33,788 nt of DNA from Oscillospiraceae bacterium (GCA_020024185.1 JAHHUD010000012.1:1-33788); one strand, 5' to 3'; shown: positions 1 to 7,508, counted from the first letter of the stretch. A program made the numbers and translations. The notes: a model not told the origin generated them from the letters alone.

Positions 1-2
1 AC

Positions 3-680
3 TTATTCCATAAATTTTTTTCTCATTTTCTGAATTATTCTTCTTTCAAGTCTAGAAATTTGAACTTGTGTCTTTCCCATTATTTCCGCTGTAACAGATT
101 GAGTCTTATTTTGATAAAATCTCAAATATATTATTTGCTTTTCTTGATTATCTAAATCGGCTAATGCATATTTAAGTCCCATTATATTTGCAAGATTTTC
201 TTCTTCGCTGTCCACAGGAATATCAAATTCGCATCTTCCGTCTTCTTCTTCGTACATAGCTGTAAGTGACATAGGTGGAGTTGATGCAGAAATAGCTTGA
301 GCCACATCTTCACTTGAAACTTGAAGAAAATCTGCAATTTCTTTTACAGTTGGTTCTTGTCCATGTTCTTTTTGAAGGTGTTCTCTTGCATAACCTACTT
401 TTAAAGACAGTTCTTTTACACTTCTGGTTACTTTAAGCATTCCTCCGTCTCTAAATAATTTTTTTATTTCTCCAAGTATAACTGGAACAGCATAAGTTGA
501 AAATTGCACTCCACGTTCACTATCAAAAGCATCATAAGCTTTTATAAGTCCAACACATCCGGCAGCAAACATTTCTTCGTACTCTATTCCTTTTCCTTTA
601 AAGCGTTTTGCACAAGAGTGTACAAGCCCCATATTATTTTCTATAAACTCTTCTCTTTCGGTTTTAAGTTGTAATGACAT
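3..680 (-). CDS. sigF: RNA polymerase sporulation sigma factor, sigma-F
   Basis: This 225-residue sigma-70 family protein directs RNA polymerase to early forespore genes. Region 2 is seen in residues about 10-80 (GCVGLIKAYDAFD, then FSTYAVPVILGEIKKLFRD), followed by the KVTRSVKEL stretch shared with SigF/SigG, a region 3 helix-turn-helix (PTVKEIADFLQVS) and a region 4 ending in QVQISRLERRI. It is slightly shorter than the B. subtilis protein. Sigma-F is preferred over sigma-G because the gene lies directly downstream of its anti-sigma factor and anti-anti-sigma factor. The ATG at 680 follows GAGGGA and lies inside the end of spoIIAB, overlapping it by 17 bp, so translation is probably coupled. 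The stop codon lies at the very edge of the window, so downstream genes are not visible. Confidence 0.95.
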   Translation of the reverse strand: MSLQLKTEREEFIENNMGLVHSCAKRFKGKGIEYEEMFAAGCVGLIKAYDAFDSERGVQFSTYAVPVILGEIKKLFRDGGMLKVTRSVKELSLKVGYAREHLQKEHGQEPTVKEIADFLQVSSEDVAQAISASTPPMSLTAMYEEEDGRCEFDIPVDSEEENLANIMGLKYALADLDNQEKQIIYLRFYQNKTQSVTAEIMGKTQVQISRLERRIIQKMRKKFME

Positions 681-1113
681 TTTGTTCCCTCGGTTTAATT
701 TTTTTTGTCATAACAACCCTTGTCCCTTTCCCCAAAGTTGATTTAACTTTAAGTGTATCCATAAATGACTGCATAACCATAAAACCAATACCGGCTCTTT
801 CTCCGTTTTCATCTGATGTATACATTGGTTGCATTGCAGTATTTATATCTTCAATTCCCACACCTTTATCAACAATTTTTATAGTTAAAACATCATCTTT
901 TATTGTGGCTGTTATGTAAACGATACCAAAGGTATCTCTATATCCGTGAACAATACAATTTGTCACTGCTTCACTAACTGCTGTTTTTATATCATTTATT
1001 TGTTCTACTGTTGGGTCAAGCTGAGTGCAAAAAGCAGCAATAGCACTTCTTGCAAATCCTTCATTTGCAGATTTTGATGGAAAACTAAGTTTTATAAAAT
1101 TCTGTGATTTCAT
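664..1113 (-). CDS. spoIIAB: Anti-sigma-F factor SpoIIAB (serine kinase)
   Basis: This 149-residue GHKL-fold protein is known in the family to bind and hold sigma-F, and to phosphorylate SpoIIAA with ATP. The Bergerat ATP-site motifs are visible: the N box EAVTNCIVHGY, the G1 box DKGVGI and the G2 box ERAGIGFMVM. Length and motif order match B. subtilis SpoIIAB. The ATG at 1113 follows AGGAG at a normal distance, and the gene starts 9 bp after spoIIAA ends. Its 3' end overlaps sigF by 17 bp, an arrangement that would keep kinase and sigma factor in balance. The order AA-AB-sigF is the classical spoIIA operon. Confidence 0.96.
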   Translation of the reverse strand: MKSQNFIKLSFPSKSANEGFARSAIAAFCTQLDPTVEQINDIKTAVSEAVTNCIVHGYRDTFGIVYITATIKDDVLTIKIVDKGVGIEDINTAMQPMYTSDENGERAGIGFMVMQSFMDTLKVKSTLGKGTRVVMTKKIKPREQNVITT

Positions 1114-1122
1114 TTGCTACTC

Positions 1123-1434
1123 CTAATTTATAAATTCCTTTATTGTTTTTATACCAGCAAGTGCCAATACTTTTTGTGTTTGTCTGTTAAGTCCCTGCAC
1201 ATAAAGAGAACTTCCGCAATTTTGCGCAAATTTATACCTAGCAAGAATAAGACCTATGCCAGAAGAGTCCATAAAAGATACTCTTTCAAAATTCATTATT
1301 ACAACTTTTGGTGAAATGCGTAAAATCTGTGCATCTATTGTATCTTTTATTAAAAATGCACTATGATGGTCTATTTCACCGGATATATAGACTTTAAGCT
1401 GATTATCTATAACTTCAAATTCAACATTTGCCAA
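1123..1434 (-). CDS. spoIIAA: Anti-sigma-F factor antagonist SpoIIAA
   Basis: This STAS-domain protein of about 103 residues in its dephosphorylated form frees sigma-F from SpoIIAB. The phosphorylation site is recognisable as SFMDSSGIGL, where the first serine of DSSG corresponds to Ser58 of B. subtilis; the family motif GEIDHH is near the N-terminus. The open frame extends to a GTG at 1443, but that GTG is part of the only good Shine-Dalgarno sequence (GAGAGGTGA). A TTG at 1434 lies about 8 nt after GAGG, so it is preferred here; the GTG would add three residues. A strong terminator ends about 20 bp upstream, which raises the question of where the operon's promoter lies. Confidence 0.94.
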   Translation of the reverse strand: MANVEFEVIDNQLKVYISGEIDHHSAFLIKDTIDAQILRISPKVVIMNFERVSFMDSSGIGLILARYKFAQNCGSSLYVQGLNRQTQKVLALAGIKTIKEFIN

Positions 1435-1461
1435 AATTTTCACCTCTCAAAATTTTCACAT

Positions 1462-1500
1462 AAAAAAACATATCCTATATCAATAATGATATAGGATATG
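1462..1500 (-). terminator. Rho-independent terminator after folC
   Basis: A perfect 14-bp stem (1469-1482 with 1487-1500) has a 4-nt loop and is followed, on the minus strand, by seven T residues (1462-1468). It lies just after the folC stop codon and ends the valS-folC transcript. It also sits immediately before the spoIIAA Shine-Dalgarno sequence. Confidence 0.9.
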
Positions 1501-1519
1501 TAATAAAAATTATGTCATA

Positions 1520-2806
1520 TTATGATTGTTTGTTTATGTTTTTCAAAATAATTCTTCTTGCATCACTTGCTAGATATAATGAACCAAAAACAATCAAATT
1601 TTCGTTATTGTAAATTGATGTTTTAATCACATTTTCAAGACTATCTGCTGGATGACAATTTGAAATATATTCTTTCGCAATATCAGCAAGTTCAGATTTT
1701 GAAATTGCACGAGAACCAAATATATCAACTGTATACAGTTTATTTATAAATGGTGACATTATTTCAATAAGTTGCTTTGGATGTTTATCAGAAAGTGACG
1801 CCCAAACAGCTGTTAAATTATTTATATTGTTTTCTTTAAGCACATTTGATAAAGCAGTAACTCCATCAACATTATGTCCACCGTCTAAAATTATAAGTGG
1901 ATTTTCGCTGAACACTTCTATTCTTGCCGGAAAAGTTGTTTTTTCTATACCTTTTGTAATATTATCTTTAGATATTACAAATTTTGTAGTATTATCAAGT
2001 ATTTTAGCAGCTTCAATAACAACTGATGTATTATAACTTTGATGAATTCCAGCAAAACTTTGTTTTATAGAAAGCTCTTTATAATTTAAAATATCATTAA
2101 ATTGTCCCTTATGACAAATATTTATATTCTTTATATCTGGAATAATTAATGACGCATTTTTTTCATTACATTCTTTTTCTATAACTTTTAAAGCTCTTTT
2201 ATCTATAGCAGGATAACAAATAACATTTTGATTTTCTTTAATTATTCCGGCTTTTTGATAAGCAATTTCTTCTATTGTTTCTCCAAGTATCTCTGTGTGG
2301 TCAAAACTTATATTCATAATACAAGAAAGTAATGAGTTTTTTATAACATTAGTTGAGTCTTCTTTTCCGCCAATTCCAACTTCGATGCAAACTATATCGC
2401 ATTGTTCCATATAAAAATAATAAAAAGCAATTGCAGTTACGATTTCAAATTCGACCAAATTACAATCATATTTTTCAAGAATATATTCTTGTTTTTCTTT
2501 AACAAGTTCTGTGATATCAGCAAGTTTTTGTTCTGAGATAAATTCTCCATTAATAGTAAATCTCTCACGAAAATCTATAATAAATGGCGATATATTAAGT
2601 CCTGTTTTATATCCCGCTTCTATAAGTATATTGCTCAACATCTTCGCACAAGAACCTTTTCCGTTTGTTCCTGCAATATGAACAATTTGCAATTTATCTT
2701 GAGGATTATCCAATTGTTCAAGCAATAAACGCATGGCTTTTCTATTATCTGTATTTTTAAATCTTGGACGAGAATGTATATAATCCAATGCCTCACTGTA
2801 TGTCAT
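1520..2806 (-). CDS. folC: Folylpolyglutamate synthase / dihydrofolate synthase
   Basis: This Mur-ligase family enzyme adds glutamate to folates, and in many bacteria also makes dihydrofolate. The ATP loop GTNGKGSCAKMLSNIL is followed by the family region SPFIIDFRERFTING, the metal-site region VEVGIGGKEDSTNV, the Mur-ligase FDHTEILG and the C-terminal LDGGHNVDG. The open frame reaches a GTG at 2848, but no ribosome binding site precedes it. The internal ATG at 2806 follows AAGGAAAG and gives the usual N-terminus (MTYSEALDYIHSRPRF) of a 428-residue protein. It is downstream of valS and probably shares the T-box-controlled transcript. Whether the protein has both activities cannot be told from the sequence. 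Confidence 0.92.
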   Translation of the reverse strand: MTYSEALDYIHSRPRFKNTDNRKAMRLLLEQLDNPQDKLQIVHIAGTNGKGSCAKMLSNILIEAGYKTGLNISPFIIDFRERFTINGEFISEQKLADITELVKEKQEYILEKYDCNLVEFEIVTAIAFYYFYMEQCDIVCIEVGIGGKEDSTNVIKNSLLSCIMNISFDHTEILGETIEEIAYQKAGIIKENQNVICYPAIDKRALKVIEKECNEKNASLIIPDIKNINICHKGQFNDILNYKELSIKQSFAGIHQSYNTSVVIEAAKILDNTTKFVISKDNITKGIEKTTFPARIEVFSENPLIILDGGHNVDGVTALSNVLKENNINNLTAVWASLSDKHPKQLIEIMSPFINKLYTVDIFGSRAISKSELADIAKEYISNCHPADSLENVIKTSIYNNENLIVFGSLYLASDARRIILKNINKQS

Positions 2807-2856
2807 AGTTTTCAACTTTCCTTTATAGTTTTGTTTAAAGTTCATCACAACATAAT

Positions 2857-2882
2857 AAGAGCCGAGAGTAAACTCAGCTCTT
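2857..2882 (-). other. Intercistronic hairpin between valS and folC
   Basis: A 10-bp inverted repeat with one G-U pair (2857-2866 with 2873-2882) and a 6-nt loop lies between the valS stop and folC. On the minus strand the following bases (ATTATGTTGTG) are not a proper T-tract. It is therefore more likely a weak terminator or an mRNA-processing or stability hairpin that lowers folC relative to valS. Confidence 0.5.
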
Positions 2883-2902
2883 AATATAAAACATTTTATA
2901 AA

Positions 2903-5530
2903 TTATTTCAAGGCAGAAAGACTTTCAAGAATTTTTTCTTTTTTGCTTTCAGCTGCAGCAAGTTTTGCTTTTTCTTGTTCAACAAGTTTTTCTGGTGCTT
3001 TTGCCATAAATCCTGGATTATTAAGTTTTCCAGAAATAATCTGTATATCTTTTTCAACACCAGCAAGTTCTTTGTTTAAACGTGCAGTTTCTTTTTCTTT
3101 ATCAACCAAATCACCAGTTGGAATAAATCCACGTGCACCTTCAACAACAACTTGTGCATACATTTTTGCATCACCATCAAATTTTTCAACAAGCTGAACT
3201 TCTTTTGCGAATGCAAATTTTTCAACAAAATAAATACCTTGTTCAAAATCTTCTTTGTAAGGAGTTTCAATTATAAGAAGAGTTTTATTTGATGGATGAG
3301 CTTGCATCTGTGCACGCAAAGCACGAATTTGTTTTGAAAGCTCAAGAATTCTTGTAAGAGATTTTTCTTCTCTTTCAAATACAAGTTGTTCTTTAAATTG
3401 TGGCCATTGGCTTATCATAATGCTTTCTTCAGCATTAGGCAGAGCAAGATAAATTTCTTCTGTGATAAATGGCATAAATGGGTGAAGAAGTTTTAAAGCT
3501 TCTTTCATAACATATACCAACACTCTTCTTGCATTATCTTTAACTTCTTTATCTTCACTATTAAGACGAAGTTTAACAATTTCAATATATCTGTCACAGA
3601 TTTCATCCCAAATAAAGTCATAAGCTTTTTGAGCAGCAAGACCAAGGTCAAATGCTTCAATATTTTCTGTTGCAGCTTTAATTACATTGTTAAGTGTAGA
3701 AAGAATCCACTTATCTTCCTGCTCAAGTTTTTCTGGCAATCCGTCAGCAAGTTCACCATCAAGATTCATCTGAATAAATCTTGCAGCATTCCAAAGTTTG
3801 TTTGCAAAGTTTCTTGAAGCTTTAACTTTTTCATCAGAATATCTTGTATCATTACCGGCAGAAGAACCTGTTGCAAGTGTAAATCTTAAAGCGTCTGCAC
3901 CATATTGGTCAATAATTTCAAGTGGGTCAATACCATTTCCCAAAGATTTACTCATTTTAAGACCATTAGCATCACGAACAATACCGTGAATAAATACTGT
4001 ATCAAAAGGAACTTGACCTGTATGTTCAATCGCAGAGAAAATCATTCTTGCAACCCAGAAGAAAATAATATCATAACCAGTTACAAGAGTATTTGTTGGA
4101 TAGAAATATTTTAAATCCTCACTGTCTTTGTTTGGCCAGCCAAGTGTTGAAAATGGCCAAAGAGCCGATGAGAACCATGTATCAAGAGTATCTTCATCTT
4201 GTTTAAGATTTGTGCTGTTACATTTTGTACATTTATGTGGTGCTTCTTTTGCAACAATAACTTCACCACAATCCTGACAGTACCACGCAGGAATTCTGTG
4301 TCCCCACCAAAGTTGACGAGAAATACACCAGTCTTTAATATTTTCCATCCAGTGATAGAAGATTTTATCAAAACGTTCTGGAACAAATTTTGTTTCACCG
4401 TTTCTAACTGCTTCTATTGATGGTTTTGCAAGTGGTTCCATTTTTACAAACCACTGTTTTGAAATCATTGGTTCAATTGTTGTTTTACAACGATAGCAAG
4501 AACCAACATTATGTTTATAATCTTCAACCTTAACCAGAAGTCCAAGTTCTTCAAGGTCTTTTACAATAGCTTTTCTTGCTTCATATCTATCCATGCCAGC
4601 ATATTTTCCCATGTCAGCAGTCATATGTGCGTCAAGTTCCATAACTTTAATAATTGGCAAATCATGTCTTGAGCCAACTTCAAAGTCATTAGGGTCATGT
4701 GCTGGTGTCATTTTTACAACACCTGTACCAAATTCTTTTTCAACATACTTATCTTCAAAGATTGGAATTTCTCTTCCCACAAGTGGAAGAATAGCCATTT
4801 TACCAACAAGATGTGAATATCTTTCATCGCCAACTGCAACAGCAATACCTGTATCACCAAGCATTGTTTCTGGTCTAGTTGTAGCAACTGTAATAAATTC
4901 ATCACTATCTTTAATTGGATACTTAATATGCCAAAGATGACCATCTTGTTCTTCAAATTCAACTTCTGCATCAGAAATTGATGTCATACAATGTGGGCAC
5001 CAGTTAACGATTCTCTCACCTTGATATATAAGACCTTTGTTGTAAAGGTTAACAAAAACTTCGTTTACTGCTTTACTGCAACCTTCATCAAGAGTAAATC
5101 TTTCTCTGTCCCAGTCGCAAGATGCACCAAGTTTTTTAAGCTGTTCAATAATTCTGCCACCGTAAACACGTTTCCAATCCCAAGCTCTTTTAAGAAATTC
5201 TTCACGACCAATATCTTCTTTTGTCAAACCTTCTTTTTTCATAGCTTCAACAATTTTTGCTTCCGTAGCAATTGAAGCATGGTCTGTGCCAGGAACCCAA
5301 AGTGCAGAAAATCCCTGCATTCTCTTATATCTAATAAGAATGTCCTGTAATGTGTTATCCAAAGCGTGTCCCATATGCAATTGACCAGTAATGTTTGGAG
5401 GTGGTATAACAATTGTGTATGGTGTTTTTTTGCTGTCTACTTCAGCATGAAAATATTTGTTATCAACCCAATTTTTATAGATTTTATCTTCTACTTGTTT
5501 AGGGTCGTAAACTTTATCAAGTTCTCTCAT
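2903..5530 (-). CDS. valS: Valyl-tRNA synthetase
   Basis: This 875-residue class I aminoacyl-tRNA synthetase charges tRNA-Val. The HIGH-type motif is in PPPNITGQLHMGH (residues 43-55) and the KMSKS motif is LKMSKSLGNG (KMSKS at 525-529). The editing (CP1) domain includes TTRPETMLGDT near residue 217. Zinc-binding-like cysteine pairs occur at CPHC (178-181), CYRC (345-348) and CQDC/CTKC (418-437). The C-terminus is a charged coiled coil, as usual for ValRS. The ATG at 5530 follows GGAGAA. A T-box leader lies directly upstream and folC follows after a short hairpin-containing gap. Length and domain order are normal. Confidence 0.98.
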   Translation of the reverse strand: MRELDKVYDPKQVEDKIYKNWVDNKYFHAEVDSKKTPYTIVIPPPNITGQLHMGHALDNTLQDILIRYKRMQGFSALWVPGTDHASIATEAKIVEAMKKEGLTKEDIGREEFLKRAWDWKRVYGGRIIEQLKKLGASCDWDRERFTLDEGCSKAVNEVFVNLYNKGLIYQGERIVNWCPHCMTSISDAEVEFEEQDGHLWHIKYPIKDSDEFITVATTRPETMLGDTGIAVAVGDERYSHLVGKMAILPLVGREIPIFEDKYVEKEFGTGVVKMTPAHDPNDFEVGSRHDLPIIKVMELDAHMTADMGKYAGMDRYEARKAIVKDLEELGLLVKVEDYKHNVGSCYRCKTTIEPMISKQWFVKMEPLAKPSIEAVRNGETKFVPERFDKIFYHWMENIKDWCISRQLWWGHRIPAWYCQDCGEVIVAKEAPHKCTKCNSTNLKQDEDTLDTWFSSALWPFSTLGWPNKDSEDLKYFYPTNTLVTGYDIIFFWVARMIFSAIEHTGQVPFDTVFIHGIVRDANGLKMSKSLGNGIDPLEIIDQYGADALRFTLATGSSAGNDTRYSDEKVKASRNFANKLWNAARFIQMNLDGELADGLPEKLEQEDKWILSTLNNVIKAATENIEAFDLGLAAQKAYDFIWDEICDRYIEIVKLRLNSEDKEVKDNARRVLVYVMKEALKLLHPFMPFITEEIYLALPNAEESIMISQWPQFKEQLVFEREEKSLTRILELSKQIRALRAQMQAHPSNKTLLIIETPYKEDFEQGIYFVEKFAFAKEVQLVEKFDGDAKMYAQVVVEGARGFIPTGDLVDKEKETARLNKELAGVEKDIQIISGKLNNPGFMAKAPEKLVEQEKAKLAAAESKKEKILESLSALK

Positions 5531-5566
5531 AAAATTCTCCTTTAAATATTTTTAATTTTGGAGCAG

Positions 5567-5823
5567 TAAAAAAATAAACCGCCCCACATTAAAACATGGG
5601 ACGATTAAAAAACCGTGGTACCACCCAAATTTCCATATAAAATATGGACACTCGAAGGTTCTTTAACGCAGAAATACGGAAAAAGCTATTATAAGTTTTC
5701 ACTTTTTCAGCTCCAAAGCTACACAAAAAACCTGTTTTGCTGTTTTACACCACCCAACAGCTCTCTATAAAAACAATTGTTTTCTGCCTCTTTTTCTATG
5801 CTTTTAAAGTATATTAATACTTT
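5567..5823 (-). promoter_or_regulatory. T-box riboswitch leader of valS
   Basis: On the minus strand the leader has the conserved T-box sequence GGGTGGTACCACGG (5613-5626), which in this family pairs with the uncharged tRNA acceptor end. Upstream are a stem III-like hairpin (5632-5648) and a stem I region containing AGAGAGC and GGTGGTG. In the specifier position the minus strand reads TGTGTAGCTTTGGAGC; the GTA at 5722-5720 is a valine codon followed by a purine, which matches valS. The overlapping GTG is also a valine codon. Uncharged tRNA-Val is expected to stabilise the antiterminator and allow valS transcription. The start of the leader is inferred from the promoter at 5830-5858. Confidence 0.93.
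5568..5603 (-). terminator. T-box-controlled terminator of valS leader
   Basis: Arms 5594-5603 and 5580-5589 form a 10-bp stem with some G-U pairs and a 4-nt loop. The minus strand then reads GTTTATTTTTTT (T's at 5568-5574). It is the alternative structure to the T-box antiterminator. Confidence 0.85.
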
Positions 5824-5829
5824 TAATTA

Positions 5830-5858
5830 ATTTTAATACTTGACATTACAATTGTCAA
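5830..5858 (-). promoter_or_regulatory. Sigma-A-type promoter of valS leader
   Basis: On the minus strand TTGACA (5858-5853) is followed by a 17-bp spacer and TAAAAT (5835-5830). It would start transcription near 5823, ahead of the T-box stem I. It overlaps the oppositely directed promoter at 5840-5868. Confidence 0.85.
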
Positions 5859-5868
5859 GAATTAAAAT
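5840..5868 (+). promoter_or_regulatory. Sigma-A-type promoter of the PC4/YdbC-like gene
   Basis: TTGACA (5840-5845), a 17-bp spacer and TAAAAT (5863-5868) lie about 70 bp upstream of the ATG at 5936. Both boxes and the spacer length mirror the valS promoter; the two promoters share a symmetry centre at 5849 and each -35 box lies in the other's spacer. Confidence 0.82.
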
Positions 5869-5935
5869 AGTTTACTGTAATTGTTAAAATTTTATATTGC
5901 AATTTAAATATTTTATTATAGTGAGGTTAATTCAA

Positions 5936-6157
5936 ATGGCAGAGTTCAAATATGAAATCGTTGAGAAAATAGGTATTCTTTCACAAGGCAAAGGTGGCTG
6001 GCAGAGAGAAGTAAATCTTGTATCATGGGGAGAAAGAGAAGCAAAATACGACATTCGTGACTGGTCCGCAGATAATACAAAAATGGGTAAAGGTATTTCC
6101 CTTACTGCTGAAGAAGTTGCTGTTCTCAAAGAAATCTTAGATGAAATAGACCTTTAA
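5936..6157 (+). CDS. PC4/YdbC-like ssDNA-binding protein
   Basis: This 73-residue protein matches the YdbC branch of the PC4 (transcriptional coactivator p15) family: a beta-rich N-terminal half (FKYEIVEKIGILS, GWQREVNLVSWG), the typical KYDIRDWSADNTKMGKGI segment and a C-terminal helix (LTAEEVAVLKEILDEI). Members of the family are small single-stranded nucleic-acid-binding proteins; the in vivo role in Firmicutes is not settled. The open frame extends 13 codons upstream, but the ATG at 5936 is chosen because GAGG lies about 10 nt upstream and because known homologues begin near this point. It is expressed divergently from valS from an overlapping promoter and has its own terminator. Confidence 0.85.
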   Translation: MAEFKYEIVEKIGILSQGKGGWQREVNLVSWGEREAKYDIRDWSADNTKMGKGISLTAEEVAVLKEILDEIDL

Positions 6158-6165
6158 TATATTAT

Positions 6166-6208
6166 ATCGCAGTTTCTTTTTTAAGATTCTGCGATTTCTT
6201 TATTTATT
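6166..6208 (+). terminator. Terminator after the PC4/YdbC-like gene
   Basis: ATCGCAG (6166-6172) pairs with CTGCGAT (6189-6195); a small internal mismatch is followed by further pairing towards a T-rich loop. A T-rich tail (TTCTTTATTTATT) follows on the plus strand. Confidence 0.75.
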
Positions 6209-6218
6209 CAATAAATTC

Positions 6219-6227
6219 TGTTATAAT
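6219..6227 (+). promoter_or_regulatory. Extended -10 promoter of the HD-domain gene
   Basis: TGTTATAAT (6219-6227) is a perfect extended -10 element, about 45 bp before the ATG at 6272. No convincing -35 box is present at 17 bp spacing, which is usual for extended -10 promoters. Confidence 0.65.
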
Positions 6228-6271
6228 AGTTATAAACTTATTATTTTTAATTCTTATAATGAGGTATTTTT

Positions 6272-6853
6272 ATGGACTATAAATCAGAATTTTTAGAAAT
6301 ATTTAACTCAAAAGTACACAGACAAGGTAAAGAGAAACTTATTGAATGGCTTTGTAAAACAGATTTTTTTGTTGCACCTGCGTCAACACGTTTTCATGGT
6401 GCTTGTGAAAGTGGTCTTGTTATGCACAGTCTTAATGTATATAAGCTTTTATCTGAACGTTGTAAAGACACTGATTACACAGAAGAAAGTGTAGCTTTAG
6501 TTGCTCTTTGTCATGATTTTTGTAAAATAAATTTGTATCGTGAAGGTACAAGAAATGTTAAAAATGAAGAAACAGGTCAATGGGAAAAGGTAAAAATTTA
6601 TACTACCGAAGATGTTTTACCTTATGGACATGGAGAAAAAAGTGTTTTTCTTATAGAGCGTTTTATGCGTCTTACAACAGAAGAGGCTATGGCAATCAGA
6701 TGGCACATGGGTGGCTTTGATGACTCTGCTCGTGCGGGGAGTTTTGCAATTGGTGAAGCATATAAAAGATATCCTTTGGCTGTTATGGCTCATCTTTCAG
6801 ACCTTGAAGCAACATATTTGTTGGAAAAAGGCACTTCCACTGCAAACAAATAA
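6272..6853 (+). CDS. Stand-alone HD-domain metal-dependent phosphohydrolase
   Basis: The 193-residue protein carries an HD superfamily pattern of possible metal ligands: His42 and His52 (FHGACESGLVMHS), the His81-Asp82 doublet (CHDFCKI), His120 (YGHGEKS), His145 (RWHMGG) and Asp177 (HLSDLEA). This resembles the HD nucleotidase/phosphodiesterase fold, as in the HD part of YhaM-type exonucleases, but no nucleic-acid-binding domain is fused here. The substrate cannot be inferred. The ATG at 6272 follows TGAGG. No signal peptide or membrane segment is visible, so it is cytoplasmic. It has its own extended -10 promoter and is not obviously co-transcribed with its neighbours. Confidence 0.8.
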   Translation: MDYKSEFLEIFNSKVHRQGKEKLIEWLCKTDFFVAPASTRFHGACESGLVMHSLNVYKLLSERCKDTDYTEESVALVALCHDFCKINLYREGTRNVKNEETGQWEKVKIYTTEDVLPYGHGEKSVFLIERFMRLTTEEAMAIRWHMGGFDDSARAGSFAIGEAYKRYPLAVMAHLSDLEATYLLEKGTSTANK

Positions 6854-7001
6854 TAGTTAAGAAAATTTATTATAAATCCGAGTCATATGATATACTTATA
6901 AAATATATAGTGTCAATTTTATTCTACATGTTTTAATTCTTAATATAATTAAAGTATTAATTTATTTTTAACATTATTACACATACTTTTATAATATATC
7001 G

Positions 7002-7007
7002 TATAAT
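7002..7007 (+). promoter_or_regulatory. Possible -10 box upstream of the lipoprotein gene
   Basis: A TATAAT at 7002-7007 lies about 30 bp before the GTG start of the lipoprotein gene in a very AT-rich gap (6854-7037). No good -35 box is seen at 17 bp, so this is tentative. Nothing else was recognised in this gap. Confidence 0.35.
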
Positions 7008-7037
7008 TATTACATGATTTCAATACGGAGTATGTAA

Positions 7038-7448
7038 GTGAAAAAAGTCTTGTTATTATCAATATTCTTTTTGCTGTTATTGTTGTTAACCGCTTGTGGT
7101 GGAAAAATTAGTAAAGATATAGAAATAAATTCAAATTCACCATCTAATCTATACACAGAAAAAGAAATTTTAGACGCAATAAAAGTTACAGAAAAATATT
7201 TCAAAAAAGAGTTTTCTGGATGTACCTTAACATCAATAGCTTATGCAGGTGATGAAAAAAGTCTACAAAATTTAGATTTTGCAGAAAGAATTGGTGGCAA
7301 TGAAGTAATCGTGTTAACATCTTCATTTGATGTGGACGAGTCCGGAGGGGACGGCTCTCTAAATCCAAATAGTACATATTCAAATTGGATGTGGATTTTA
7401 GCTAGAAAAGATGGTGGTAAATGGAAACATGTAGACCACGGATATTAA
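7038..7448 (+). CDS. Small lipoprotein of unknown function
   Basis: This 136-residue protein starts with a lipoprotein signal (MKK, a Leu-rich hydrophobic core, lipobox LTAC at residues 17-20), so it should be lipid-anchored on the outer face of the membrane at Cys20. After a Ser/Asn-rich linker there is one compact domain: a helix (EKEILDAIKVTEKYFKKEF), SGCTLTSIAYAGDE, then VIVLTSSFDVDESGGDGSL, NPNSTYSNWMWILARK and a final GGKWKHVDHGY. I recall similar domains in Clostridia lipoproteins but cannot assign a function. The start is GTG, supported by GGAG 7 nt upstream. It ends at a bidirectional terminator facing the DivIVA-like gene. Confidence 0.82.
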   Translation: MKKVLLLSIFFLLLLLLTACGGKISKDIEINSNSPSNLYTEKEILDAIKVTEKYFKKEFSGCTLTSIAYAGDEKSLQNLDFAERIGGNEVIVLTSSFDVDESGGDGSLNPNSTYSNWMWILARKDGGKWKHVDHGY

Positions 7449-7479
7449 ATAAAAATTCAATGTATCTATATATAAAAAT

Positions 7480-7508
7480 AAGCAGAGAACTTTTTATGTT
7501 CTCTGCTT
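7480..7508. terminator. Bidirectional terminator between convergent genes
   Basis: An 11-bp perfect stem (7480-7490 with 7498-7508) and a 7-nt loop lie between the plus-strand lipoprotein gene and the minus-strand DivIVA-like gene. T-rich runs follow on both strands. Confidence 0.88.

Noticed and set aside
3..680. Assignment as sigma-G instead of sigma-F
   Set aside because: The gene overlaps spoIIAB and is downstream of spoIIAA, the defining context of sigF.
2807..2848. GTG at 2848 as the start of folC
   Set aside because: There is no Shine-Dalgarno before it, and it would add 14 residues ahead of the usual FolC N-terminus; the ATG at 2806 has AAGGAAAG.
4593..4940. Plus-strand open frames inside valS
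   Set aside because: They lie antisense to well-conserved ValRS sequence and have no family features or start signals.
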